From positions 1-64,000 of the forward strand of contig JAGAYF010000006.1 in assembly GCA_017940605.1 (NCBI GenBank): a DNA stretch of 64,000 bases, in the 5' to 3' direction. This document shows positions 36,234-44,711 of this stretch, in pieces. Source of the stretch: Bacteroidaceae bacterium (lineage in GTDB: Bacteria; Bacteroidota; Bacteroidia; Bacteroidales; Bacteroidaceae). The translations under genes and the position numbers were made by a program. The notes beneath the pieces were generated by a model. It had not been told where the DNA came from and did not search any database. It saw nothing but the letters and a program-made list of their open reading frames with translations. Numbering within the stretch: the first letter of the stretch is position 1; every line of letters starts with the position of its first letter.

Positions 36234-37337
36234 ATGAAGACAAGAATCATTTGCTTAGCCTTAGCGCTATGTGCTGCCGCTTCGGCCATGGCCCAGAACC
36301 GTGCCGACCGCCAGAAACTCAACGACCCCAACTCATTCATGCTGGCCGTCGTGGGCGACCCCCAGGGGTACACCAAGTATGACATCAACCAGCCGTTGTT
36401 TGAACTGACAACGGCGTGGATTGCCGACAACATTGACCACCTCAACATCAAGGCGGTGCTCATCACGGGCGACCTGGTGGAGCAGAACGAGAACATCGTG
36501 CGCAACCGCAAGATGCTGAACCAGACGAGCAAACAAATGTGGGAATGGTCCAGCCACTGCCTGAAGCGACTGGACAACAAAGTGCCCTACATCATATCGG
36601 GCGGCAACCACGAATACGGATACGTGCGCGGTGACGAGGGTTTCACCCACTTTCCCGAGTACTACACCTACGAGCGCAACAGCAAGAACGCCGATGTACT
36701 GGTGGCCGCATTTCCCAACCGCTCGGGCGTGGCATCGCTCGAGAATGCGGCATGGGAACTGGCCGACAAGAACTGGGGCAAGCTGCTGATCATCAATACG
36801 GAATGGTCGCCGCGCGACGAAGTCCTGGATTGGGCAAAGAAACTCTGCGACAGCGAGAAGTACAAGGACCACAAGGTCATCATACTGACCCATTCCTTCC
36901 TGGCCGAGACGACTGCCAAGCGCACCACGGTAGTGGGCACTTCCTACAAGATTAGTCCGGCCAACCAGGGCCAGGAAATGTGGGACAAGCTGGTGTATCC
37001 CTGCAAGAACATACGCCTGGTGGTGTGCGGACACACGGGACACCCCGACAAGCAGAACCCGGGCAGCCAGCAGGACTTTGAGAACAACACCGCCTACCGC
37101 TGCGACAAGAACAGCGCAGGCAAGGACGTGCACCAGATGATGTGGAACATACAGTGCCTGGGCGGCGGATGGGAAGGCAACGGCGGCGACGGCTGGATGC
37201 GCCTGCTGGAGTTCATGCCCGACGGCAAGACGATCAAGGCCAGCACCTACAGCGTGCTCTTCGGCATATCGCCCATGACGAAGCACCTGGCTCACCAACG
37301 CAGCAAGTGCTGCGAATTTGACATGGTCATAGAATAA
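36234..37337 (+). CDS. Secreted calcineurin-like metallophosphatase (tandem copy 2)
   Basis: This 367-residue paralogue of the preceding gene has a signal peptide (MKTRIICLALALCAAASAMAQ) and the motifs GDPQ, LITGDL, SGGNHEYGY, LTHSFL and VCGHTGH. Two positions differ from copy 1: GNHD has become GNHE and GDN has become GDL. The first keeps the metal-binding Asn-His, but GDN to GDL changes a residue next to the metal-bridging aspartate. The copies may therefore differ in metal or substrate. It has an extra loop after CGHTGH (residues about 268-285). It is the last gene of the GH127 operon, and repeat copy B follows. Confidence 0.86.
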   Translation: MKTRIICLALALCAAASAMAQNRADRQKLNDPNSFMLAVVGDPQGYTKYDINQPLFELTTAWIADNIDHLNIKAVLITGDLVEQNENIVRNRKMLNQTSKQMWEWSSHCLKRLDNKVPYIISGGNHEYGYVRGDEGFTHFPEYYTYERNSKNADVLVAAFPNRSGVASLENAAWELADKNWGKLLIINTEWSPRDEVLDWAKKLCDSEKYKDHKVIILTHSFLAETTAKRTTVVGTSYKISPANQGQEMWDKLVYPCKNIRLVVCGHTGHPDKQNPGSQQDFENNTAYRCDKNSAGKDVHQMMWNIQCLGGGWEGNGGDGWMRLLEFMPDGKTIKASTYSVLFGISPMTKHLAHQRSKCCEFDMVIE

Positions 37338-37449
37338 TCCGTTTTTTTCATTTTTTTGCGATCCCGTGGGTGCTTGCCCACGGGGTTTTCTTTTTGCAGC
37401 CACGCCAATGCATGGCCGCCCCGTACAGCCCACGGGCACGGCCCGACGA

Positions 37450-37550
37450 AATGGGCGCATGGGCCGGTTCTTACGCCTTGTCGGCCCATCTTTTACGCCC
37501 CGCAGAAAATGTTTCAGGCCGCATGGGCGGCACTTTTGCGCCTTACATTT
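37450..37550 (+). repeat. Intergenic repeat family, copy B
   Basis: This carries TTCTTACGCCTTG, TTTTACGCCCCGC, GAAAATGTTTCAGGCCGCAT and CACTTTTGCGCCTTAC in the same order as the other copies. It lies in the 339-bp gap between the convergent metallophosphatase and dipeptidase genes. The rest of that gap shows nothing else that I can name. Confidence 0.6.
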
Positions 37551-37676
37551 TTCCCCACTCCCGCCACAGGACGGCCAACGCTCCATGCCGAGCATCGTCA
37601 ATGCCCGGCAGGATGGCAGAAAACAAAGTAAAGATGGAGAAAAGTGCCCCTGGGCCGACAGCCGGCCCAGGACATC

Positions 37677-39149
37677 CTACTTGTGCTTGGCGGCGTAGGC
37701 CTGTACCTCGTTGAGCACGCGGAACAGGTTGCCGCTCCATATCTTGCGAATCTGTTCCTCAGTGTATCCGCGCTCCAGGAGCTTCATTGTGATGTTCAGC
37801 ATGTCGTTTTCGGCAAAGACGCCGGTGAATCCGCCGCCGCCGTCAAAGTCGACGCCGATGCCCACGTGGTCGATGCCCGCCACCCGGACGCAATGGTCAA
37901 TGTGGTTGACAAAATCCTCAATGTTGACTTTCCATTTGTCGGTGTGCTGATAGTTCCACACGGCATAGACATTGACCACGCCCCCGTTGCGGGCCAAGGC
38001 GCGCAGCTGCTCGTCGGTAAGGTTGCGGTCGTGGTTGAAAAGCGCCATCGCCCCGCTGTGAGAACAGATAATGGGACACTTTGACAGGCGGATGCAGTCC
38101 CAGAACGTCTGTTCGCTGGTGTGGCTGCAGTCAACCATGATGCCGCAGCGGTTGAGCTCCCTCACCACCTTGCGGCCAAAGTCGGTGAGCCCGAGGCGCG
38201 GACCAGGAACACGGCGGTCGGACGTGTGGCAGATGAGGTTGTCCTTCATGTGGCTGAGCGTCATGTAGACTATGCCCTTGTCGGCATACTTTCTTATCTG
38301 GCTGAGGTCGTGGCCTATGATTGTTCCGTTCTCAATGCAGACGAAGAATGCCTTCTTGCCGTCGGCCTTGAGCTGCAGGGCCTCCTGGGGCGTGCGGGCT
38401 ATGCCGCAGAAATCGCTGTACTTGCGGCAGTCGGCCAATATCTCGTCCAGGCGCTTCCATCCGCGCTCAATGTCCTTCCGCTGCGAAGCCTCGTCCAGCT
38501 TGCCCTGGCCGAAGTAGATGGCCAGGAACTCAGCGTCGAGCATTCCCTCCTGCATCTTCTGAATGCTCACCTGATTGGTCGCCCTTACGCCGCAGCTGTA
38601 TCCGTCTTCGTAGACATCGGGCAGGTCGCTGTGGGTCTCGAGCGTGAACATGCGGCCGTGCAGGTCCTTGGCCCGCTTGTACAGGCGCGCCTGGCGCATG
38701 AAGGGGGCTGTTTCCGTGATGTTGTGCGGCATTTGCCACAGTCCGCTGTCGATTCTCAGCATCAGCTCGTTCGTTCCCAGCACGGGCATGTTGCGATCAG
38801 TGGCCACCTTGTATAACAGCACGCTGTACTCATCCTGCGGGCTGACCCCCTGCGTCAGCACAAGGCCGTCGAGCAGGGCAGCCGCGTCGCGCAGGGCCGC
38901 AGCATCGGACGTGCGGGGCAATATGAGGGGAATGCCGCCCGCTTGCTCGACAAGCTGCGTCTCAGCCTGCTCGCGGCCCATGCTGGGCACGCCAATGACG
39001 GGCTTGGGCTGCTTGGTGAGCACCGCTGCACGGTCGGCACGGTTGTACACATCCTTGATCTCGTCAATATAGGTGATGTGCTGGGCATTGACTGCCACGG
39101 GGATAAGATACAAGCCCATCAGGGACAGGCGGAAGCAAAGTTTTTTCAT
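37677..39149 (-). CDS. M19 (renal) dipeptidase with degenerate C26-like N-terminal domain
   Basis: This 490-residue exported protein has a signal peptide (MKKLCFRLSLMGLYLIPVAVNA). Residues about 49-140 read like the first half of a class I glutamine amidotransferase of the peptidase C26 group (KPVIGVPSM, VEQAGGIPLILPRT, LLDGLVLTQG, NMPVLGTNELM). The catalytic ICRG-type cysteine is replaced in GTNELM and the second half of that fold is absent. The M19 domain follows (residues about 165-485), with the metal ligands His173 and Asp175 in THSDLP, VCIENG, VDCSHTSE and ICSHSGAM. It would cleave dipeptides in the envelope. The start at 39149 is preferred over 39167 because of the -7 box at 39178-39185. 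Confidence 0.87.
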   Translation of the reverse strand: MKKLCFRLSLMGLYLIPVAVNAQHITYIDEIKDVYNRADRAAVLTKQPKPVIGVPSMGREQAETQLVEQAGGIPLILPRTSDAAALRDAAALLDGLVLTQGVSPQDEYSVLLYKVATDRNMPVLGTNELMLRIDSGLWQMPHNITETAPFMRQARLYKRAKDLHGRMFTLETHSDLPDVYEDGYSCGVRATNQVSIQKMQEGMLDAEFLAIYFGQGKLDEASQRKDIERGWKRLDEILADCRKYSDFCGIARTPQEALQLKADGKKAFFVCIENGTIIGHDLSQIRKYADKGIVYMTLSHMKDNLICHTSDRRVPGPRLGLTDFGRKVVRELNRCGIMVDCSHTSEQTFWDCIRLSKCPIICSHSGAMALFNHDRNLTDEQLRALARNGGVVNVYAVWNYQHTDKWKVNIEDFVNHIDHCVRVAGIDHVGIGVDFDGGGGFTGVFAENDMLNITMKLLERGYTEEQIRKIWSGNLFRVLNEVQAYAAKHK

Positions 39150-39235
39150 TTCAGGCATGGATTTCAAAATATTTCGGCAAAGTTACGAATTTACGGAACG
39201 CCGAATGGCCGATTATATTAAAAATGACGGAAAAA

Positions 39236-39267
39236 TTTGGTGATTCGGACGCAGTTGAGTAACTTTG
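39236..39267 (+). promoter_or_regulatory. Promoter of pepD (Bacteroidales type)
   Basis: The -33 box TTTG (39236-39239) and the -7 box TAACTTTG (39260-39267) are 20 bp apart, an exact match to the Bacteroidota promoter pattern. A minus-strand -7 box for the dipeptidase (39178-39185) lies upstream in the same divergent gap. Confidence 0.85.
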
Positions 39268-39297
39268 TAAAGAAATAATATTCAAATCAAGAAGACC

Positions 39298-40746
39298 ATG
39301 CAACTGCAACCCAAACTCGTTTTCGACTATTTTGCCGAAATCAACAAGATTCCGCGCCCATCAGGCAAGGAAGAGAAAATGATGTCCTACCTGCAAGATT
39401 TTGCCAGGGAGAAAGGATTGGAATGCCAACTGGACGAAACAGGCAACGTCCTCATCAGGAAGCCCGCTTCCCCAGGAATGGAGAGCCGGAAGACCACCGT
39501 GCTGCAAAGCCACATGGACATGGTGTGCGAAAAGGAGGCCGGGCTGGATTTTGACTTCCTGAAAGACCCCATACAGACCGTCATCGACGGCGAATGGCTG
39601 AAAGCAAAGGGCACGACCTTGGGGGCGGACGACGGAATAGGGTGCGCCATGGAACTGGCCCTGCTGGCCGACGACAGCATTGCCCACGGCCCCATCGAAT
39701 GCCTGTTTACGCGCAGCGAAGAGACCTCGCTGGTAGGTGCTTTCGGGCTCTCGCCCACACTTCTGCACGGCGACTACCTCATTAACCTGGACAGCGAGGA
39801 CGAAGGCCAAATCTTCATTTCCTGCGCAGGCGGCGCCAACACGCGCGCCAGGTTTGCCGTCAGCCTGCAAGACGCGCCGGCCGACGCTTTCTTCATGAAA
39901 ATACAAGTCAAGGGCCTCGTGGGCGGCCACAGCGGCGACGACATCAACAAGAAACGCGCCAACGCCAACATTCTGCTGTTGCGCATGCTCGCGCGCTTCA
40001 TGAAAAAATACGGACTCCTCATTGCAGACATACAAAGCGGCGGCCTGCACAACGCCATCCCACGCGACGGCTACGCCATCTGCGCCGTGCCTGCGCAACA
40101 CAAGGAGCAAGTCAGGATAGAGTTCAACATCATGGCCGCTGAGTTCGAGCAAGAATACGTGCAGGCCGAGCCCGGCATGCAATTCCTCCTGCAAAGCTGC
40201 CCCGCCGCCGACAAAGTGCTGGAAAAAGGGCTGGCCGACCGCTTGGTCAAGGCCTGCCTCGGCATTCCCAACGGCGTGTTTGCCATGAGTCAGGAGATTC
40301 CCAATTTCGTCGAGACAAGCAGCAACCTGGCCAGCATTAAGATGCAAGGCGACACCATCCTCATAGAAACCATGCAGCGTTCCAGCCTCACAAGCAAGCG
40401 CCTGGCGGCATGCGAAGCCATCAGCGGCGTGTTCCAGCTGGCCGACGCTGAAGTTGACGTCAACACCGGCTATCCCGGATGGCAGTTAAATCCCGCCAGC
40501 CCGTTCCTGCAAATTGCCGTCCAAGCCTACGAGCGGCTGTTCCAGCGCAAACCCGAGGTAAAGGCCATCCACGCCGGCCTGGAATGCGGTCTGTTCAGCG
40601 AGAAATACCCCAAAATGGACATGGTCTCGTTCGGGCCGACGCTGCAGGGCGTCCACTCGCCCGACGAACGCCTGCTGATTCCCACCGTACAAATGGTATG
40701 GGATCATCTTCTGGAAATCCTGAAGAACATTCCCGAAAAAGCTTAG
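39298..40746 (+). CDS. pepD: Cytosolic Xaa-His dipeptidase (aminoacyl-histidine dipeptidase, M20)
   Basis: PepD hydrolyses dipeptides, classically those with C-terminal histidine. The 482-residue length is normal. M20 zinc motifs are SHMDMVCEKE, LGADDGIG, FTRSEETSLVGA (the catalytic and metal-binding Glu-Glu pair), INLDSEDEG and the C-terminal HAGLECGLF. The insert with GGHSGDDINKKRANA is the dimerisation and lid region. There is no signal peptide, so it acts in the cytoplasm. It is divergent from the exported M19 dipeptidase, so two peptidases for short peptides are encoded back to back. A strong terminator follows. Confidence 0.95.
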   Translation: MQLQPKLVFDYFAEINKIPRPSGKEEKMMSYLQDFAREKGLECQLDETGNVLIRKPASPGMESRKTTVLQSHMDMVCEKEAGLDFDFLKDPIQTVIDGEWLKAKGTTLGADDGIGCAMELALLADDSIAHGPIECLFTRSEETSLVGAFGLSPTLLHGDYLINLDSEDEGQIFISCAGGANTRARFAVSLQDAPADAFFMKIQVKGLVGGHSGDDINKKRANANILLLRMLARFMKKYGLLIADIQSGGLHNAIPRDGYAICAVPAQHKEQVRIEFNIMAAEFEQEYVQAEPGMQFLLQSCPAADKVLEKGLADRLVKACLGIPNGVFAMSQEIPNFVETSSNLASIKMQGDTILIETMQRSSLTSKRLAACEAISGVFQLADAEVDVNTGYPGWQLNPASPFLQIAVQAYERLFQRKPEVKAIHAGLECGLFSEKYPKMDMVSFGPTLQGVHSPDERLLIPTVQMVWDHLLEILKNIPEKA

Positions 40747-40764
40747 AGGCGACGGAAAAAACAC

Positions 40765-40806
40765 TAACACGCCCCCTGCGCTGGTTGCGCAGGGGGCGTG
40801 TTATTT
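40765..40806 (+). terminator. Intrinsic terminator after pepD
   Basis: TAACACGCCCCCTGCGC (40765-40781) pairs perfectly with GCGCAGGGGGCGTGTTA (40787-40803), followed by TTT. It also stands before the 3' end of the convergent XRE gene. Confidence 0.9.
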
Positions 40807-40833
40807 CATCGTAGCCCTTTATTTTAAATCCTA

Positions 40834-41274
40834 TTACTTGGACGGGACGAACGCCTCATAGGTTCCGTCATCGTAAAAGACCCGAATTTCCTTCACATTG
40901 CGCCTCAGCACCTCGGCAGGCGGCACTGGGAAGGGTTTCGCTGGGTCTTGCGGCGGCATTGCGGGCTTAGGACCATCCTTCAGGGCCTGTACGCCCAGAC
41001 GCGCCTCGGCAGGCTGCGCAAACAAGGACGGCATCTCATCGGTTTCCTGGGGTGAGGATTCCTTATACATGTCTCCCTCGCCAAACAACAGCCAATTGAT
41101 GTTGATGTTGGGGAATGCACGATGCACCGCCATGGTATGGTTGTTGGTGGGATTGGTACGGCCCAGGTAGATTCCCGACAGAGAACCCTCAGCTATACCC
41201 AGCAATTTTGCAAACTCCTTTTGCGACATTTTTTGCTCGTCCTGGAGCATCTTCAAACGGTCCTTAATTTCCAT
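40834..41274 (-). CDS. XRE-family helix-turn-helix regulator
   Basis: This 146-residue protein has an N-terminal Cro/CI-type domain (MEIKDRLKMLQDEQKMSQKE, FAKLLGIAEGSLSGIYLGRT, then a conserved NININWLLFGEGDMYK). The remainder is Pro- and Ala-rich and ends in a short beta segment (KEIRVFYDDGTYEAFVPSK). Proteins of this shape, with the WLLFGEG motif, are common in Bacteroidales and look like phage-type repressors, but their targets are unknown. The start at 41274 is chosen because a minus-strand -7 box (TATTTTTG) lies at 41292-41299. A gene-free AT-rich region lies upstream. Confidence 0.85.
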   Translation of the reverse strand: MEIKDRLKMLQDEQKMSQKEFAKLLGIAEGSLSGIYLGRTNPTNNHTMAVHRAFPNININWLLFGEGDMYKESSPQETDEMPSLFAQPAEARLGVQALKDGPKPAMPPQDPAKPFPVPPAEVLRRNVKEIRVFYDDGTYEAFVPSK

Positions 41275-41299
41275 ATGTCTAAATTTTGGGGCAAAAATA

Positions 41300-42395
41300 C
41301 CCATTTTTTGATGATTTGCAAAATTAAATCATTTTTCTGATACGGTAATCAGAATTTCAAATTATTTTATTTTCAAAATATTTTCATATTTAAATTTAGA
41401 TATTCTTTTTGAAATTCGTTTTTTCGCATTCGGGCGCAACTTCGCACACCATAACGACATTCATGCATTTGACGGAAATTTTGATTACGTGATGAAATTT
41501 TTGTAATTAACTGGAAAATTATTCTTTATTATCTCGATTTTCATTCTTAGAACTAACATTTTTTCCGTTTCTGAATAAAAACACACCCTATTCATTAAAA
41601 ACGCAAGAATAAAAGCGACAAAAAACTTGATTTTCATGTCTGTATGATGAAAATTTTCAAATATTCAGAAATGAATAAAGCGTAAAAACTTGATTGTGTT
41701 GATTTATAAATTAAGTTTTTCTGTATTAAAATTTCTATTTTGTATTTTAAATTTATAATATCTTGTTGACAGTTTCCGAATTTATTCTTTGAGTTTTTAT
41801 TTTTGAATTTATAAATTTTGCGCGTTAATTTTGGTTAAAGTTGAATTTGGACTGATTTTTTACGCAAAAAAATGAAATTTTTGCCACTCTCTCCATCGTT
41901 CTTTCGGCTGACGATTTCGATGCATTTATTTTGGGGGTAAAAATTGGCAAATTGCACTTCAGCAATGGGAAAACGGCGCATTTTTTCTGTATAAAATTCT
42001 GAGTGTTTTTTTGCAAAATCGGGTCGTTTTTCCGCCTTTTCACACCTGAACAACTTCGGATTTTGGCAAAATGATTCGTCAAAAATGGCCGCCGCACTCC
42101 CCCATTTTTCATTTTTTGCTGCATTTCCTGCCACTTTTTCCAACTCATTTTCCCGGCCGCTCCCTTACACCCCATTGCCTTCCCCCGTTGGAGAATCCCC
42201 ACCGCGGCCATGACCTGTGACATACCCACCCAACGGCAGGCCACGCACGACAACCATGCCAGCGACAGGGCATCCTGACCGTCTGCATCACGACACCCCT
42301 GCCCGTCCAATGGCAAGCATGGATGCCATACGGAGCATTTTCCACACCAGCCAGGCAGCACGCCGCAAATGAAGCGCAATGGCGCAGCCGACAAG
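41300..42395. other. Gene-free region, very AT-rich in its first half
   Basis: From about 41300 to 41880 the sequence is roughly three quarters A+T, with short repeats such as AAAACTTGATT (twice) and ATTTATAAATT-type blocks. It then turns GC-rich. I find no credible coding frame: the longest (minus, 41825-42433) has no family resemblance, no usable promoter and spans the change in composition. No perfect DnaA box or tRNA is visible. It could be a regulatory or nucleoid-binding region for the XRE gene, or a decayed insertion. Confidence 0.6.
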
Positions 42396-42399
42396 GCAG

Positions 42400-42495
42400 C
42401 AGAACCCTGCCGATGCGGCGTGAAAGATTTCATGCGCGCCGTGAAAATCCCTCAGACACGGCGCAAAAAGTCACATAGGCTGCGCATCGGCGCAT
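42400..42495 (-). repeat. Intergenic repeat family, copy D
   Basis: Read on the minus strand it contains ACTTTTTGCGCCGTG, GGGATTTTCACGGCG, AAATCTTTCACGCCGCATCG and CAGGG, in line with the shared blocks of the family. It is the most divergent copy. It lies downstream of holA. Confidence 0.45.
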
Positions 42496-42579
42496 CCATT
42501 CCCTGCACGAAACATCGTCACTCCCCCTATCCGTCCTTGCTTTCCTTATTCCATCGCCCCTCAGGCCGACGGGCTTTCC

Positions 42580-43605
42580 TCATTCCATGATAAAAGCCAG
42601 CAGCTGCCTCAGTATGTCGCCTTCGGTCCAACCAGAGCCGCCCATGCCCTTGGACTTTTCGTCGGCCATGCGTATCTCCTCCAGTATGCGCAGCACCTTG
42701 CCGGCAGAATACAGCCGCAGGGCGGGCAATACATTGTTGCGCACCATCCACTCGGGCTGCCCCAGGTAGTTGGCTATGCCTACGGATGTCTTGTCGGGCG
42801 CATAGTGGGCAATCATCAGCGTGGAGAAGAAGCGGAACAGCGTGGGCAGGATGAGCTGTATGGGATTGGCCTTGGGATTGTTGGCAAAGTATTTGGCTAT
42901 CTGGAATGCCTTCTTCACGTCCTTGGCCACCAATGCGTTTTGCAGTTCAAAGTAATTGAAATCCTTGCTGATGCCGATGTTGCGCTCCACCAGGTCGGGC
43001 GTTACCCGCTGCTGACCTGCCGGCATGGCCAGGAACAGCTTGTCCATCTCGCCATACAGGCGTATCAGGTCGCATCCGATGGAGTCGGCCACCAGGCTGA
43101 CCGACTTTTCATCCATGGCAAAGCCCTTTTCCTGGGCATAGGCGCGTATGAGGGCCGGAAGCTGGTAGTCCTTGACCTTGGCCGACTCAAAAACGACGCC
43201 AAGGGTCGAAATAAGCGAGACCACCTTCTTCCGGCGGTCTATCGTACCATTCTTATATACCAGCACGAGCACCGTCGATGGTTGCGGGTGCTGCAGGTAA
43301 TAGGACAAGTCGTCCCATCCCGACAGGTTCTGCGCCTCGCGCACGAGCACCACCGAGCGTTCCCCCATCATGGGGAAGCTCTGCGCCGCATTGATGATGT
43401 TGTTGACCGATGCGTCGCTGCCGTAGAAGACATTGAGGCAGAAATCGCGCTCGTCCTCCCTGAGGGCATTGTCTACGATGGCGTCGGCAATGCGGTCGAT
43501 GTAGTAATTCTCGTTGCCCATGAGCAGGTAGACCGACCTGAACTGCCCTGCCGCAATCTCCTTCATGATTGCCTCGAAAGTGATGCCTTTTTGCGCTGCT
43601 GCCAT
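42580..43605 (-). CDS. holA: DNA polymerase III subunit delta
   Basis: HolA is the delta subunit of the clamp loader, which opens the beta clamp during replication. The 341-residue protein has the family layout: an N-terminal AAA+-like part (VYLLMGNENYYIDRIADAI, AQSFPMMGERSVVLVREAQ), the middle lid domain (DLIRLYGEMDKLFLA) and a C-terminal helical collar (PTLFRFFSTLMIAHY, LGQPEWMVRNNVLPALRLY). Length and order are normal. The AMP nucleosidase gene ends 18 bp upstream, so the two probably share a transcript. Confidence 0.93.
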   Translation of the reverse strand: MAAAQKGITFEAIMKEIAAGQFRSVYLLMGNENYYIDRIADAIVDNALREDERDFCLNVFYGSDASVNNIINAAQSFPMMGERSVVLVREAQNLSGWDDLSYYLQHPQPSTVLVLVYKNGTIDRRKKVVSLISTLGVVFESAKVKDYQLPALIRAYAQEKGFAMDEKSVSLVADSIGCDLIRLYGEMDKLFLAMPAGQQRVTPDLVERNIGISKDFNYFELQNALVAKDVKKAFQIAKYFANNPKANPIQLILPTLFRFFSTLMIAHYAPDKTSVGIANYLGQPEWMVRNNVLPALRLYSAGKVLRILEEIRMADEKSKGMGGSGWTEGDILRQLLAFIME

Positions 43606-43623
43606 GATTTTCCAATGATTGTC

Positions 43624-44400
43624 CTACCAGTCAAACTTGAGGTGCCTTACCGTTTCGGCGTGCTCTATGATCTTTTGCAGCGACAGGATGCCCATCTCCA
43701 CATGCCGCTGCGCATAGTTGGTGTTCACGGCATTGTCGCTGGCAATGGTCTTCACGCCTTCAGGCACCATGGGGTTGTCTGACACGAGCAGCAACGCCCC
43801 CACGGGGATGTGGTTGTAGAAACCGCACGAGAACAACGTGGCACACTCCATGTCGACAGCCATGGCACGCGTCGTCCTGAGGTATTCCTTGAACTTGTCG
43901 TCATGTTCCCACACGCGCCTGTTGGTTGTGTAGACCGAGCCCGTCCAATAGTCCAGCCTGTGCTGTATGAGCACGGAGGAAACAGCGCGTTCCAGGATAA
44001 AGGCGGGCAATGACGGCACTTCGGGCGGAAAATAGTCGTTGCTCGTTCCCTCGCCCCTCACGGCCGCCAGCGGCAATATGAAGTCGCCTATCTGCGTCTT
44101 GTGGGAAATGCCGCCGCACTTGCCCAGGAACAGGCACGCCTTGGGGCTGACAGCGCTCAGCAGGTCCATGATGAGCGCGGCATTGGGGCTGCCCATGCCA
44201 AAATTGATCATGGTGATTCCGTTGCCGTTGGCCACGCGCATGTTGGCTTCATAGCCCACGCGGTCCACCCCGCAGTAGTCGCAGAACATGTCAACGTAGT
44301 TGTTGAAATTGGTCAGCAAGATGTAGGGGCTGATTTCCCCCAGTTGCAACTTGGTGTAGCGCTCCAGCCAATTGGCCGTGATTTCCTGCTTGGTCTTCAT
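43624..44400 (-). CDS. AMP nucleosidase (short form)
   Basis: This 258-residue protein resembles the catalytic domain of AMP nucleosidase, which cleaves AMP to adenine and ribose-5-phosphate. Motifs are YILLTNFNNYVDMF, GNGITMINFGMGSPNAALI, FLGKCGGISHKTQIGDFILP, YTTNRRVWEHDDKF and AVDMECATLFSCG, the last being the ME-x-A nucleoside phosphorylase signature. The N-terminal regulatory domain of the E. coli Amn protein is absent. A longer frame begins at 44424, but the ATG at 44400 fits the family and the -7 box TATATTTG at 44437-44444. It is the promoter-proximal gene before holA. Confidence 0.9.
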   Translation of the reverse strand: MKTKQEITANWLERYTKLQLGEISPYILLTNFNNYVDMFCDYCGVDRVGYEANMRVANGNGITMINFGMGSPNAALIMDLLSAVSPKACLFLGKCGGISHKTQIGDFILPLAAVRGEGTSNDYFPPEVPSLPAFILERAVSSVLIQHRLDYWTGSVYTTNRRVWEHDDKFKEYLRTTRAMAVDMECATLFSCGFYNHIPVGALLLVSDNPMVPEGVKTIASDNAVNTNYAQRHVEMGILSLQKIIEHAETVRHLKFDW

Positions 44401-44711
44401 TGTAACGAAATTTTTGTCCAACAATCAAATGGGGTGCAAATATAAACATTTTTCAGCGTTAAAGCGCATCCTTGCGCCCGATTTGATGCTTTTTCCGCTA
44501 AAATCCCCAAAAATTCATACAAAAAATTTTGTCTGCAATCATTTGTTTTTCTGATATTTACATTTAAAAATCCGCATTTTAGACCTCAAATGCGTGCTTT
44601 CTTTCCGTTTTCCCGCACACTCGTCCGAAAAAACAACGCGCATTTCAAGGATATTTTCAGGTATTTGCATTAAATTTGCAACCCAATCAGCCATCATTCC
44701 GCCCCAACGAA

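Noticed and set aside
36333..37601. 422-residue open frame on the minus strand opposite metallophosphatase copy 2
   Set aside because: The plus-strand frame has full phosphoesterase motifs and a signal peptide. The minus frame has none.
41825..42433. 202-residue open frame in the AT-rich gap
   Set aside because: It crosses a sharp change in base composition, has no family resemblance and no promoter, and includes repeat copy D.
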